64,000 nt of DNA from the NCBI GenBank assembly GCA_003280725.1, contig QCED01000002.1, forward strand, positions 60,994 through 124,993. The letters are read 5' to 3'. Source of the DNA: Prochlorococcus sp. AG-355-M18 (GTDB lineage Bacteria > Cyanobacteriota > Cyanobacteriia > PCC-6307 > Cyanobiaceae). The stretch's first letter is position 1, and each line of letters begins with the position of its first letter. The notes beneath the pieces were generated by a model. That model did no database searches and was not told the origin of the DNA. It saw only the letters and a program-made list of their open reading frames with translations. A program made the translations under genes and the position numbers. This document shows positions 42,770 through 54,306 of this stretch, in pieces.

Positions 42770-44104
42770 TTATGACCCAAAAGATAGTTTCATAAGTGGT
42801 TTTCTAAGATCATAAATAAATCCTTTCCAATTTATCTTTTCTTTTTCAAAAGCTTTTTCAACAATTTTCTCAGAATTTTTCTTGATAAAGTCCAAATCAG
42901 GTTCGCCTACTCCTTTTGTTATTGCCATAAAATCAGCTAAAGAACTTGATACTACTCTTGTTAAGTAAGCAGCACTGACGGCCTGAAATGTCCCAGAGAC
43001 AAGCCAATTTGGGCCATGTAATTTTGTTATGCCAATTAATGTCTGTCCACTCCATTCAATAACTCCCTGAGCAATTGCAGTCTTTAAAATTTCTTTAGAT
43101 ACTTTATCTAAAATTTCGGGAGACCAATTACATCCCCATATAGATTTAATATCTTTAATCATTAAAGAGTTTAGTACTGTCATTGCCATAACATCAATTG
43201 ATGGGATCGGAGATAAGAAAACAGTAGTTGCTACAAGAATTTGATTTTTTCTTTGTATTTCTTTTAACTGGATTCTTCTTATTCCTTCAATTTCAGATTG
43301 CCAGGCAACATGTAGTTCTTTCAAGAGCCTTTTTTTTGTATTTTCAATATTTTTAGATGAGCTTATGAAAAACTTCCTTAAAGAAAAAGGTATATTTGTT
43401 ATTTCATTCTTATTCACATCAAAAGTAATAATTTTATTTATTAAGTCAACAGAAATTTGAGACTTTAGGTCTTCTATCTGATTTTTGGCTTCTATTTCAT
43501 TGGAAGTTAAAGCCACCAACCAGATTGGCATATTTTTAGGAAACTTTTCCAGCCACAAAAAATCATTTGCCGACAAAGGCAAGTTTATAAAATACAAAAT
43601 TGCATCACTTTTTAAAGCCTCTTCTGGAATAATTTCAGAAGAATTGTATTTTGGCAGTTTTTCAAATAAATCAAAATCAAACTTATCTGCTTTAAAAAAA
43701 CTTTTCAAAACATCCTGACAACTTTGATAATTTTTCTGTCCAATGCAACTTATTTTTTCTTTTTCGCATCTATTAAGAATCGCTTCAAGTATTTTTTGTC
43801 TTTTTGAATTATGTTTCTCTAATTCATTTGTTGCTTCAAGTTCTTCAAAAAAATTTAAATCTTCATTACATAGATTTATCCAACCATCTAAATTATTTGG
43901 CTCATTAAATTTAGGCTTATCATTCTTCAAGTAAAAATATCCACCCAAACACAACGCAAAAAATCCAATTGAGCCGCCTGCAAAATGAATTAGGTCACTA
44001 ACAATCCATTCCCCAAAACCTAATAATAATAATATAAAAAGAATATTTTTTTTTGGAAACTTTATGAAATCCTTTAAAGGGTTGTCTTTACTAATATCAA
44101 ACAA
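42770..44104 (-). CDS. DUF697-type membrane protein (YcjF/GTPase-associated)
   Basis: TM pair near N-term; C-term SPIPSIDVMAMTVLNSLMIKDIKSIWG...GPNWLVSGTFQAVSAAYLTRVVSSSLADFMA. Confidence 0.7.
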   Translation of the reverse strand: MFDISKDNPLKDFIKFPKKNILFILLLLGFGEWIVSDLIHFAGGSIGFFALCLGGYFYLKNDKPKFNEPNNLDGWINLCNEDLNFFEELEATNELEKHNSKRQKILEAILNRCEKEKISCIGQKNYQSCQDVLKSFFKADKFDFDLFEKLPKYNSSEIIPEEALKSDAILYFINLPLSANDFLWLEKFPKNMPIWLVALTSNEIEAKNQIEDLKSQISVDLINKIITFDVNKNEITNIPFSLRKFFISSSKNIENTKKRLLKELHVAWQSEIEGIRRIQLKEIQRKNQILVATTVFLSPIPSIDVMAMTVLNSLMIKDIKSIWGCNWSPEILDKVSKEILKTAIAQGVIEWSGQTLIGITKLHGPNWLVSGTFQAVSAAYLTRVVSSSLADFMAITKGVGEPDLDFIKKNSEKIVEKAFEKEKINWKGFIYDLRKPLMKLSFGS

Positions 44105-44269
44105 GATGCTTTATTTCTCTAATTTTATTTTAATGCAAGTTGTGAATGAGAAAAGCGAAATTACATAAGTCGTTAATCAAAAGATAAAATTTTAAGGCTT
44201 TTAAAAAGACTTGTTGCATGACAAGATGCTAAGTTAATAGACTATTTAAATAATTTAAGAAACATCAAG

Positions 44270-44689
44270 ATGTCTAATTCAAATTTCAGCAATAATCCTG
44301 GACAAGAAAATTACAGAGGTCGTTCTAATAATGAAAGATCCAATTTCAGAGATAGATCCGGCGGCAGAAGAGATGGAGGAGGATTCCGCATAAGATTGAG
44401 TGATAACGAAATGAAAGCTGTTAAATCAATACAAGAGACCTTTCAATTAAGGTCTACAGTAGCAGTTCTGGGTTTCTCTGTTAGAACACTTAGTGAAATG
44501 ATCAAAGACGAAAAATTGATTGAATCAATCACAGAATATGCAAAAAATAACAAAAACTCTTCTCCGAATAGACAATCACAAAATCCTTATGAAGGGAAAA
44601 CAAAAGTTCCTGACCCCTTTGCAAGACCAGTAAAAACTCAATCAACTGAAGAAATTCAATCTAGCGAAGTAGAAGAGGATGGCAAATAA
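44270..44689 (+). CDS. RGG/Asn-rich N-terminal low-complexity protein, conserved hypothetical
   Basis: NNPGQENYRGRSNNERSNFRDRSGGRRDGGGFRIRLSDNEMKAVKSIQETFQLRSTVAVLGFSVRTLSEMI; 11-bp overlap with trpS. Confidence 0.7.
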   Translation: MSNSNFSNNPGQENYRGRSNNERSNFRDRSGGRRDGGGFRIRLSDNEMKAVKSIQETFQLRSTVAVLGFSVRTLSEMIKDEKLIESITEYAKNNKNSSPNRQSQNPYEGKTKVPDPFARPVKTQSTEEIQSSEVEEDGK

Positions 44690-45695
44690 AAAAAGAATTC
44701 TTTCGGGAGTTCAACCAACCGGTGATTTACATATTGGTAATTGGCTTGGGGCCATAAATAATTGGGTTACGCTTCAAGAGCAATATGAAACATTTCTATG
44801 TGTAGTTGATTTGCACGCAATCACAGCTTCATATAATCCCAAAGAATTATCTAAAAACACTATTTCAACTGCGGCTTTGTATGTCGCTTGTGGGATAGAT
44901 CCCAAAATATGCTCGATTTTTGTCCAGAGTCAGATTTCTGCGCATTCAGAACTTTGTTGGATATTAAATTGCATGACTCCTATAAATTGGATGGAAAGAA
45001 TGATTCAATTCAAAGAAAAATCCATACAACAGGGAAATAATGTATCCATTGGATTATTTGACTATCCGATCCTAATGGCTGCAGACATTCTTCTATATGA
45101 TGCTGACTTTGTACCAGTAGGTGAGGATCAAAAACAACATCTTGAACTTGCCAGAGATATTGCACAACAAAGAATTAATGCCAGATTTAGTAAGGATAAA
45201 AATATCTTAAAAATCCCTCAACCAATAATCATGAAGAATGGGTCAAAAATAATGAGTTTAATTGATGGTTCAAAAAAGATGAGCAAAAGTGATCCTAATG
45301 AGGGCAGTCGCATTAACTTATTAGATAGTCCTGAAATAATCACAAAAAAAATAAAAAGAGCAAAAAGTGACAGTTCTATTGGAATTGAATTTAACAACCA
45401 TGAGCGGCCAGAATCTAAAAATCTATTGATGATTTATTCAATATTGTCTGGCAAAGAAATTTCTCAATGTGAAAATGAATTCTCAGAGACTGGATGGGGG
45501 ACATTTAAAAAATTAATTACTGAACAACTTATTGAATCACTAGAACCTATTCAGAAAAAATACAAATTATTAATTAATGATCCCTATCAATTAAATAAAA
45601 TCCTCGACGAAGGGAGGGAAAAAGCTGAAGATCTAGCAAATAAGACTTTAAAAAGAGTTAAATCAAAATTAGGATTCTTTGAAATGGAGAAATAA
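44679..45695 (+). CDS. trpS: Tryptophanyl-tRNA synthetase
   Basis: LSGVQPTGDLHIGNWLGAINNW (HIGN), KKMSKSDPNEGSRI (KMSKS). Confidence 0.96.
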   Translation: MANKKRILSGVQPTGDLHIGNWLGAINNWVTLQEQYETFLCVVDLHAITASYNPKELSKNTISTAALYVACGIDPKICSIFVQSQISAHSELCWILNCMTPINWMERMIQFKEKSIQQGNNVSIGLFDYPILMAADILLYDADFVPVGEDQKQHLELARDIAQQRINARFSKDKNILKIPQPIIMKNGSKIMSLIDGSKKMSKSDPNEGSRINLLDSPEIITKKIKRAKSDSSIGIEFNNHERPESKNLLMIYSILSGKEISQCENEFSETGWGTFKKLITEQLIESLEPIQKKYKLLINDPYQLNKILDEGREKAEDLANKTLKRVKSKLGFFEMEK

Positions 45696-45698
45696 ATT

Positions 45699-47615
45699 AT
45701 GCCAATAATTACCTTACCTGATGGTTCAAAAAAAGTTTTCGAAAAATCTGTAACTATTCTAGAAATTGCCCAGAGTGTAGGAGCTGGATTAGCTAAAGCA
45801 ACAATTGCTGGGAAAGTAAATGATGTTCTTCTTGATGCAACTATTCCTATAAATAAAGATTCCAAAGTTGTAATTATCACCTCAAAAGATAAAGAAGGAA
45901 TTGAAATAATAAGACATTCATTTGCCCACCTTATTGGTCATGCAGTTAAGCAAATTTATCCTAATATTAAAATGGCAATTGGGCCTGTTATTGAAGATGG
46001 TTTTTATTATGATGTTTTTTCTGAATACAGATTTACTCCTGAAGACTTAATAAAAATCGAAAATAGAATTAATAAACTAATAAAAACAAACTATGACGTC
46101 GAGATTTTACAAGTTTCTAAAGATGAGGCAATTAAAACTTTTAAAGAAAGAGATGAGACTTTTAAATTAAGAATAATTGAAGAAATTCCTGAAGAAGGTC
46201 TCATTAATTTATACAAGCACGAAGAATATATCGACATGTGTAGAGGGCCTCATGTACCCAACACAAGACATTTGAGACACTTTAAATTACTTAAGTTATC
46301 AGGTTCATACTGGAGAGGTAATAGTGAGAATGAATCATTACAGAGAATATATGGAACTGCATGGGCTAAAGAAAAAGAACTCAAAGATTATTTAACAAGA
46401 ATTGAAGAGGCGGAAAAAAGAGATCATAGAAAACTGGGGAAAAAACATTCACTATTTCATATACAAGAAGAATCTCCAGGCATGATTTTTTGGCATCCAA
46501 ATGGATGGACAATCTACCAGGTCTTGGAAAAATACATAAGAGGAATACTTAAAAAAAATGATTATTTAGAAATTAAAACCCCACAAGCTGTTGATAAATC
46601 TCTTTGGGAAAAATCTGGTCATTGGGAAAAATTTAGAGACGATATGTTCACTACTGCATCAGAGAATCGAACTTATGCAATTAAACCAATGAATTGTCCA
46701 TGCCATATTCAAGTATTTAATCAAGGTTTAAAAAGTTATAAGGATTTACCTATTCGTCTTGCTGAATTTGGTTCTTGTCACAGAAATGAGCCTTCTGGCG
46801 CACTACACGGCTTAATGAGAGTCAGAAACTTTACTCAAGATGATGCACATATATTCTGTACAGAAGAGCAAATTCAAGAAGAGGTATCTACTTTTATAGA
46901 ACTTGTTTTCGAGGTTTATAAAACTTTTGGTTTTGATGAAATCATTATCAAATTATCAACTCGTCCCGAAAAAAGGGTAGGTAGTGAAGAGATTTGGGAT
47001 AAATCAGAAAAGGCTCTTACCAAAGCTCTCGATAATAAGAATCTAAAGTGGGAATTACAACCTGGAGAAGGTGCTTTTTATGGTCCAAAAATAGAATTCT
47101 CGTTAAAAGATTGTCTTAATAGAGTATGGCAATGCGGAACAATTCAAGTTGATTTCTCAATGCCTATCAGATTAGATGCAACTTATGTAGATATTGATAA
47201 TGAAAAAAGAAATCCAGTTATGCTTCATAGAGCAATTTTAGGATCCTTTGAAAGATTTATAGGAATCTTGATTGAACAATATGAGGCAAAATTTCCAATT
47301 TGGCTTGCACCTTATCAAATAATTTTATTGAGCATTACTGATAGAAATATTGAAAAGTGTTTAAAATTTAATGAATTAATAAATAACAATGGTTACCGAT
47401 CAAAAGTTGATATTAGGAATGAAAAAATAGGATATAAAATAAGAGAGGCAACTCTTGGGAGAGTTCCCTTAATTGCAGTTATTGGAGATAAAGAGGAGGA
47501 GATTGATTCAGTCGCCTTAAGAGCTTTGAATGGAAGAGATTTAGGAATTTTCAATTTAGCTAACCTTTATAAATTAATGGATGAATTAATAGAAAAAAAA
47601 GGGAGAACAGAATAA
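45699..47615 (+). CDS. thrS: Threonyl-tRNA synthetase
   Basis: TGS domain; [73 protein letters not shown]. Confidence 0.96.
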   Translation: MPIITLPDGSKKVFEKSVTILEIAQSVGAGLAKATIAGKVNDVLLDATIPINKDSKVVIITSKDKEGIEIIRHSFAHLIGHAVKQIYPNIKMAIGPVIEDGFYYDVFSEYRFTPEDLIKIENRINKLIKTNYDVEILQVSKDEAIKTFKERDETFKLRIIEEIPEEGLINLYKHEEYIDMCRGPHVPNTRHLRHFKLLKLSGSYWRGNSENESLQRIYGTAWAKEKELKDYLTRIEEAEKRDHRKLGKKHSLFHIQEESPGMIFWHPNGWTIYQVLEKYIRGILKKNDYLEIKTPQAVDKSLWEKSGHWEKFRDDMFTTASENRTYAIKPMNCPCHIQVFNQGLKSYKDLPIRLAEFGSCHRNEPSGALHGLMRVRNFTQDDAHIFCTEEQIQEEVSTFIELVFEVYKTFGFDEIIIKLSTRPEKRVGSEEIWDKSEKALTKALDNKNLKWELQPGEGAFYGPKIEFSLKDCLNRVWQCGTIQVDFSMPIRLDATYVDIDNEKRNPVMLHRAILGSFERFIGILIEQYEAKFPIWLAPYQIILLSITDRNIEKCLKFNELINNNGYRSKVDIRNEKIGYKIREATLGRVPLIAVIGDKEEEIDSVALRALNGRDLGIFNLANLYKLMDELIEKKGRTE

Positions 47616-47624
47616 TTTCAGTAT

Positions 47625-48662
47625 ATGAATTTTCTCGCTTGTGATTTAGGAGGTACAAAGGTTCTATTGGGAATATTTGAAAAAGTAATAAATGATGATT
47701 CGCCTAAGTTATTATTCAAAAAAAAATACATATCTTCTGATTGGGATTCTTTTGAACTGATCCTAGAAGATTTTCTCAAAAATGAATGCAAAAAATTTAC
47801 TCATCCTTCTTCTGCTTGTTTTGCCGTAGCTGGCCCATTATCTAACAATCAATCAAAAATCGTTAACTTGTCATGGAATATTTCTGGAAATGCTTTACAG
47901 AACAAATTTAATTTTAAAAGCTGCGAGCTAATAAATGATTTTGCAGTCCAAATTTATGGAATACCATATTTAAAAAGTAATCAATACTCTACTATCCAAA
48001 ATGGATCCCTTTCTGAAGGTTCTAATAATGATTTTCATGCCATTGTTGGAGCGGGAACTGGTTTGGGTATTGCAAGAGGAATAATATCAGAGGGAAAGGT
48101 AAAAGTTTTAGCTAGTGAAGGGGGTCATGTTGAGTATTCGCCAAAGTCAAAATCAGAATGGGAACTAAAAATTTGGCTTAAGAATTACCTAAAAGTTGAG
48201 AGAATATCTTGTGAAAGAATTATTAGCGGTACTGGTTTATCAAGAATTGCCGAATGGAGACTAAGCAAACCTGATGCTCAAAACCATCCTCTTCAAAAAT
48301 GTTTAAAAGAAATTAAGATTTCTGATGCTGCAAGAAAAGAACTACCTGAAAAAATTTGTAATCTTTCTAAAGAAGGCGATCATCTAATGATTGAAGTTGA
48401 GAGTATTTGGTTGGGTGCTTATGCCTCATTATTGGGCGATGTTGCTCTTCAAGAATTATGCTTTGGAGGGTTATGGATTTCTGGAGGGACTGCTCCAAAA
48501 CATTTCAAAAACTTTAAATCAGATTTATTTATGAAACAATTTTTTGATAAAGGAAGATTAAAAGATATTCTTAAAGCAATACCTTTGAAAGTAATTTTAG
48601 ATGAAGAGTTTGGACTTTTTAGTGCAGCCTGCAGAGCAAAAATGCTTTTAAAAAATAAGTAA
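47625..48662 (+). CDS. glk: Glucokinase
   Basis: NFLACDLGGTKVLLGIF, ACFAVAGPLSNNQSKIVNLSW, VGAGTGLGIARGI. Confidence 0.92.
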   Translation: MNFLACDLGGTKVLLGIFEKVINDDSPKLLFKKKYISSDWDSFELILEDFLKNECKKFTHPSSACFAVAGPLSNNQSKIVNLSWNISGNALQNKFNFKSCELINDFAVQIYGIPYLKSNQYSTIQNGSLSEGSNNDFHAIVGAGTGLGIARGIISEGKVKVLASEGGHVEYSPKSKSEWELKIWLKNYLKVERISCERIISGTGLSRIAEWRLSKPDAQNHPLQKCLKEIKISDAARKELPEKICNLSKEGDHLMIEVESIWLGAYASLLGDVALQELCFGGLWISGGTAPKHFKNFKSDLFMKQFFDKGRLKDILKAIPLKVILDEEFGLFSAACRAKMLLKNK

Positions 48663-48668
48663 CAAGAG

Positions 48669-49617
48669 ATGTCTATTCCTGAAGTAGGTAAAAAAATAAG
48701 AGTAACAGTTCCTTCTACAACTGCCAATTTAGGCCCAGGATTCGATTGTCTAGGTGCAGCATTAGATTTATATAATGAGTTTATTTTTACAAGAATTGAA
48801 GGTGGTGGAGATAGATTTGATTTAATAATGGAAAGTACAGATGGTAATCATTTAAGAGGAGGACCTGAAAACTTAGTTTTTAGGGCGGCTCAGAAAGTAT
48901 GGGAGAGTTCTAATAAAAAGCCTTTTGCTCTTGAAGCAAGAGTTAAACTGGCGGTTCCTCCTGCACGAGGACTGGGAAGTAGTGCGACAGCAATAGTTGC
49001 CGGACTAATTGGAGCAAATGCAATAATGAATTCCCCCTTGCCCACAGAAAAACTTTTAGAACTTGCCATTGATATTGAAGGTCATCCTGATAATGTAGTC
49101 CCCTCTCTATTGGGGGGGGCTTTGTTTGACAGCCCGTTCATCATCTCAGAGATGGAGAATTATAAGGTGTGATTGGCACGATTCCATTAAAGCTGTTGTA
49201 GCAATACCTGCTATTCGTTTAAGCACAAGTGAAGCGAGGAAAGTAATGCCTAATAATGTTCCAATATCTGATGCAGTGACTAATATGGGGGCACTTACTT
49301 TATTACTAAACGGTTTAAAAGCGGGAAATGATGAACTAATAAAAGAAGGAATGTTTGATAGGCTTCATGAACCATATCGATGGAAACTTATTAAAGGAGG
49401 ACTGGAAGTCAAGGAGGCAGCATTACAGGCAGGTGCTTTAGGATGCGCAATTAGTGGGGCGGGACCAAGTATCTTGGCTTTGTGTAAAAAGGAAAACGGC
49501 AAACTCATCAGTCAAGCGATGGTAAAAGCATGGGAGAAGTTAGGTGTAGCAAGTAGAGCGCCGTTTTTGAATGTTCAAACAAAAGGCAGTCGATTTAGCA
49601 TTATCTCCGGTAAGTAG
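48669..49617 (+). pseudogene. thrB: Homoserine kinase, split by a +1 frameshift at a G8 tract (fragments 48669-49172 and 49126-49617)
   Basis: Fragment 1: VPSTTANLGPGFDCLGAALDLYNEF...PPARGLGSSATAIVAGLIGAN...EGHPDNVVPSLLGG. Removing one G gives LLGGLCLTARSSSQRWRIIRCDWHDSIKAVVAIPAIRLSTSEARKVMP..., continuous with fragment 2. Confidence 0.9.
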
Positions 49618-49696
49618 TTTTACTTAGGCATTTTTAATGTTATAGTCTCAAGCTAGTACAACTTCAACTAGAATAAAAAAATTATTCATTACATAA

Positions 49697-51235
49697 ATGA
49701 ATTTAGAATCTTTTCCTTGGCTATCTTCTATTGTTTTACTGCCATTAATTGGGGCATTAATAATGCCTTTTTTGAATTCTAAGGAAGAAGAAGATAATAC
49801 ACTCCCTAGGAATACCTCATTAAGTTTTTTATTCATTGACTTTTTACTAATACTGGGAGTACTTTTCCAAAGATTTAATCCCACGGAAAGTTCCTTGCAA
49901 CTTGTAGAAAGAACTACTTGGTTGCCTTCCATAGGTTTAGAATGGTCGCTTGGTGTAGATGGTTTATCTGCGCCTCTAGTAGCTTTGAGTGGGTTAATTA
50001 CATTTTTATCAGCTGCTGCGAGTTGGAAAATAAAGAAAAAATCTAATTTATATTTTGCTCTTTTATTAGTCCAAGCATCAGCTCAAGCACTAGTTTTCCT
50101 TTCTCAAGATTTCCTATTATTTTTCTTGGCTTGGGAACTTGAGTTGGTTCCTGTATATCTCCTTATTGCAATTTGGGGAGGAAAAAAGAAATTATACGCA
50201 GCCACAAAATTTATACTTTATACAGCTTTAGCTTCTTTGCTAATTCTAATAAGTGGATTAGCTCTTGCGTTGAGTGGTGATTATTTTACTTTAAATATAA
50301 CCGACTTAACTAACAAACATGTAACAGGTAGCCTAGCATTATTATCCTATCTAGGATTTTTAGTAGGTTTTGGAGTAAAACTACCAATTTTCCCACTGCA
50401 TACTTGGTTACCTGATGCGCATGGAGAAGCTAATGCTCCAGTATCAATGCTACTTGCAGGAATACTTTTAAAAATGGGGGGCTATGCACTCTTAAGATTC
50501 AATGTCCAAATTTTACCAGAGGTACATCTACAAATTGCGCCAGCGTTAATTATTCTTGGAATAATAAATATAATATACGGGGCATTAAATGCATTCGCTC
50601 AAGATAACGTCAAAAGGAGAATTGCGTGTAGCTCAGTGAGTCATATGGGCTTCGTTCTTCTAGGGATTGGAGCTGTAGATGCATTAGGAATTAGCGGAGC
50701 AATGCTCCAGATGATAAGTCACGGCCTTATTGCAGCAGCTATGTTTTTCGTTACGGGATCATTTTATGAAAGAACCAATACTCTTTCAATTCCCAATATG
50801 GGTGGTTTAGCAAAGGTATTACCAATAACTTTTGCTTTTTTCTTAGCAAGCTCTTTAGCTTCTTTAGCATTACCTGGCATGAGCGGTTTCATCAGCGAAA
50901 TAACTGTTTTTCTAGGTATCACTAGTCAAGAAGGCTTCAGTTCTCTATTTAGATCAATCACAATTCTTATTGCAGCTATCGGACTAGTCTTAACTCCAAT
51001 ATATCTACTATCTATGTGTAGAAGGGTCTTTTTTGGTCCTAGAATTCCTGCACTAGCAACTGTCAAAGAAATGAATGGTAGAGAATTGACAATTGGTTTT
51101 AGCCTGTTATTGCCAACTTTAGTAATTGGTTTTTGGCCAAAAATTGCCATAAATTTATATGAATCTTCTACCAATGCTCTCAGTCAAAAGCTTACATTAG
51201 CTAAATTAGTAGGGTTAATTTCAAACATTAGTTAA
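49697..51235 (+). CDS. ndhD: NAD(P)H-quinone oxidoreductase subunit 4 (NdhD)
   Basis: [90 protein letters not shown]. Confidence 0.95.
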   Translation: MNLESFPWLSSIVLLPLIGALIMPFLNSKEEEDNTLPRNTSLSFLFIDFLLILGVLFQRFNPTESSLQLVERTTWLPSIGLEWSLGVDGLSAPLVALSGLITFLSAAASWKIKKKSNLYFALLLVQASAQALVFLSQDFLLFFLAWELELVPVYLLIAIWGGKKKLYAATKFILYTALASLLILISGLALALSGDYFTLNITDLTNKHVTGSLALLSYLGFLVGFGVKLPIFPLHTWLPDAHGEANAPVSMLLAGILLKMGGYALLRFNVQILPEVHLQIAPALIILGIINIIYGALNAFAQDNVKRRIACSSVSHMGFVLLGIGAVDALGISGAMLQMISHGLIAAAMFFVTGSFYERTNTLSIPNMGGLAKVLPITFAFFLASSLASLALPGMSGFISEITVFLGITSQEGFSSLFRSITILIAAIGLVLTPIYLLSMCRRVFFGPRIPALATVKEMNGRELTIGFSLLLPTLVIGFWPKIAINLYESSTNALSQKLTLAKLVGLISNIS

Positions 51236-51254
51236 GTTTAATTTGCTTAAATAA

Positions 51255-53342
51255 ATGGATACCTCAATTTTTAAATATGGAGAATTACCAGAATTTAAAA
51301 AATTTACTCCCGAAAACATAAGTGAACAATTTCCTTTAATACTAGATAAAGTAACTAAAGACTTTAAAAACATTGAGAAAAATTTATCTAATCATTTGAT
51401 TCAAAATGATTTAAATTGGGATAAGGTTATAAATCCATTAAATGAAGTCAATGAAATTCTTAGATGGAGTTGGGGTGTAATAAGCCATCTTAATGCTGTA
51501 AAAAATTCTGAAAGTCTTAGAGAAATTTATTCAAAATTTCTTCCCGAGATTATTAGCTTGAGTAATAAATTCGGACAAAGTAAAATAATTTACAATTCTT
51601 TAGTCAAGCTTAAAGAAACAAATAATTTTGATCAAATCAGAAACAGAATCTTAGATAAAGAAATTCTTGAGATGCAACATAGAGGCATTTCACTACAAAA
51701 AAATGATCAAGAAAAATTCAACAATATTTCAGAAAAGCTTGGAAAGTTATCAACAGACTTCAGTAACAATATTCTTGATGCCACAAATAAATGGTTTTTG
51801 ATATTAAATAAAAAATCTGAAGTCGATGGTCTTCCTGAACGAGTACTTGAATTAATGGCAATTTCTGCACACAACCACTTAAAAAAAGATGAAGAAGTCG
51901 ATATAAAAAATGGTCCTTGGAAATTAAGTCTAGATATACCAACTTATACTTCATTTATGACGCATGCCACCGATCGTAATCTTAGAGAGAAACTATATAA
52001 GGCATTCGTTGGTAGGGCATCTCAAGGAGAAAATAATAATTCTCAAATCATTGAAGAGATATTATCTCTTAGAACTAAACAGGCTAATCTACTCGGTTAT
52101 AAAAGTTGGGCAGAACTAAGTTTGTCAACAAAAATGGCGAAAGAAATTAAAAATGTTGAAAACCTTTTAGAAGAATTGAGAGCACCAGCATTCAAAACCG
52201 CAAAAATTGAATTAGAAATGCTCGATAAGTTTTCTAAAGCTAATGGGTTTTCAGAATCACAGAATATCGAGCCATGGGATATAAGTTATTGGTCAGAACT
52301 TCTTAGAAAGGAAAAGCTCAATTTGGATCAAGAGTCCTTGAGACCTTGGTTCCCTCTAAATGATGTTTTGAAAGGTTTATTTAAATTAAGTGAAAAGCTT
52401 TTTGAAATTAAAGTAGTTGAGGCAACTGATAAGGCACCTCTTTGGAATGATGACGTTTTATTTTTTAATATCCTTAATAAAGAAGAAAAGAAAATAGCAT
52501 CCTTTTATCTAGATCCATATTCGAGGCCTAAATCAAAGAGAGGAGGGGCTTGGATGGATGAATGTCTAATTAAAAATAATATTGGCAAAAAGACCCTCCC
52601 TGTAGCTTATCTCGTTTGTAATCAGACTCCACCATCAAAAGATAAACCTAGTTTGATGAGTTTTGAAGAAGTTCAGACACTGTTCCATGAATTTGGTCAT
52701 GGTCTTCAACACATGCTTACTACTGTAAATCTTCCTCAAGCAGCAGGTATCAACAACGTTGAATGGGATGCAGTGGAACTTCCAAGTCAATTTATGGAAA
52801 ACTGGTGTTTCCATAAAAATACACTTATGAATATTGCTAAGCACTACAAAACAGGAGAGAAATTATCCGATGAGAATTTTGAAAAGCTTCTTAAGAATAG
52901 AACTTTTAACTGTGGTATGACTACTCTTAGACAACTACATTTTGCAATTACAGACCTCAGATTGCACAGTAATATTTATAATAACGAAGGAAGAACAGCA
53001 GATGAAATAAGAAGAGAAATTGCAGAACAAACTACCGTTATTGAACCAATTCAAGAAGATCAATTTCTTTGTAGTTTCAGTCATATATTTGCAGGAGGAT
53101 ATTCTGCAGGATATTACTCATATAAATGGGCTGAAGTTCTAAGTGCTGATGCATTTTCAATGTTTGAAGAAGCTGATCTAGAAAGCTCTGAAAATTTAAA
53201 GTTTATAGGAAAGAAATTTAAAGATACAATACTTAGTTTGGGAGGAAGCTTACCTCCATTAGACATATTTAAACTATTCAGGGGAAGAGAGCCACAAACA
53301 GATTCCCTAATAAGACACTTAGGTTTATCTGGGGCTAGATAA
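51255..53342 (+). CDS. prlC: Oligopeptidase A-like M3 family metallopeptidase
   Basis: Zn site VQTLFHEFGHGLQHMLT...GINNVEWDAVELPSQFMENWCF. Confidence 0.93.
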   Translation: MDTSIFKYGELPEFKKFTPENISEQFPLILDKVTKDFKNIEKNLSNHLIQNDLNWDKVINPLNEVNEILRWSWGVISHLNAVKNSESLREIYSKFLPEIISLSNKFGQSKIIYNSLVKLKETNNFDQIRNRILDKEILEMQHRGISLQKNDQEKFNNISEKLGKLSTDFSNNILDATNKWFLILNKKSEVDGLPERVLELMAISAHNHLKKDEEVDIKNGPWKLSLDIPTYTSFMTHATDRNLREKLYKAFVGRASQGENNNSQIIEEILSLRTKQANLLGYKSWAELSLSTKMAKEIKNVENLLEELRAPAFKTAKIELEMLDKFSKANGFSESQNIEPWDISYWSELLRKEKLNLDQESLRPWFPLNDVLKGLFKLSEKLFEIKVVEATDKAPLWNDDVLFFNILNKEEKKIASFYLDPYSRPKSKRGGAWMDECLIKNNIGKKTLPVAYLVCNQTPPSKDKPSLMSFEEVQTLFHEFGHGLQHMLTTVNLPQAAGINNVEWDAVELPSQFMENWCFHKNTLMNIAKHYKTGEKLSDENFEKLLKNRTFNCGMTTLRQLHFAITDLRLHSNIYNNEGRTADEIRREIAEQTTVIEPIQEDQFLCSFSHIFAGGYSAGYYSYKWAEVLSADAFSMFEEADLESSENLKFIGKKFKDTILSLGGSLPPLDIFKLFRGREPQTDSLIRHLGLSGAR

Positions 53343-53946
53343 TAATTTCATCGATTATTTTGTCAACCACAGATTTGTTTCTTACTAGATTTCGATGTTT
53401 ATAAACTTTTACTGATATTTTTTTCCCAAATTTTAAATTTGTCCACCAGCCAGGAAAAACCATAATATCCCAATAAGTAAAGAAATTTATACACTCAACA
53501 CCATCAAGTAAAAAATCATTATTTGCGAGTTCCCTTAAAAACTTACTATTTATTTTCATTTCTGATATTCCTCTAAAAGGGTATTTAGGTATTAATTGAG
53601 CCATCAAAGTTCCTTTGTGAGGGGAACCAATAGATATTAATCTTCTTGTTCTTTTACACCCATTAAATTTTTGAAGCCAGTGCCTCCCAATTATTCCTCC
53701 CATAGAAAATCCCAAAATGTCTATTTCTTTTTCTAAACCATATTTCTCTAAAATTAATTCGTTTAATTTATTAGTCAAATCCAGAATTGAGGTCATTCCA
53801 AATGAATGCTCAAGAGTTGGTGCAAAATATTCAATGCCAATATCATCAAGTTTTGATGTAATAGAAGAAAAAATTCTTGAAGTATTCCAAAGACCATGAA
53901 TCAATATAATGGGATTTCTTTTTTCCAATACTTTAATTATTTTCAA
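53335..53946 (-). CDS. Alpha/beta hydrolase (lipase-like)
   Basis: PIILIHGLWNTSRIF, IDILGFSMGGIIGRHWLQKF, SIGSPHKGTLMAQL. Confidence 0.88.
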   Translation of the reverse strand: MKIIKVLEKRNPIILIHGLWNTSRIFSSITSKLDDIGIEYFAPTLEHSFGMTSILDLTNKLNELILEKYGLEKEIDILGFSMGGIIGRHWLQKFNGCKRTRRLISIGSPHKGTLMAQLIPKYPFRGISEMKINSKFLRELANNDFLLDGVECINFFTYWDIMVFPGWWTNLKFGKKISVKVYKHRNLVRNKSVVDKIIDEIII

Positions 53947-54295
53947 GAATTCTTACTATTGACACCTTCCCATCGAAACCTGTGATTGGAGGATTGCATT
54001 TTGTCAAAATAATTTTAATTTTAGAAAGCTTAAATTCCTGATCAATGATTTCTAAAATTGAGTTTGAATATTTTTCGATTGTGAAGCAATATATTTTCTT
54101 TGATTGTTCCTTTAAAATTTCAACTAATTTTGAATAGTCAACTGTTTTTTTTATATCATCATTTACTGTACATTTTTCAAAATCAGTCCATAAAAATATA
54201 TCTAAAATAAATAGTTGTCCTAATTCTCTCTCTTTTTCAAGAACGCCAACCCTAGCCCAAAGTTTAATATTCTCAATTTTTAAAAAAGTTTCCAT
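53933..54295 (-). CDS. folB: Dihydroneopterin aldolase
   Basis: LKIENIKLWARVGVLEKERELGQLFILDIFLWTDFEKCTVNDDIKKTVDYSKLVEIL. Confidence 0.9.
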   Translation of the reverse strand: METFLKIENIKLWARVGVLEKERELGQLFILDIFLWTDFEKCTVNDDIKKTVDYSKLVEILKEQSKKIYCFTIEKYSNSILEIIDQEFKLSKIKIILTKCNPPITGFDGKVSIVRILENN

Positions 54296-54306
54296 CTTTA
54301 AAAGTT

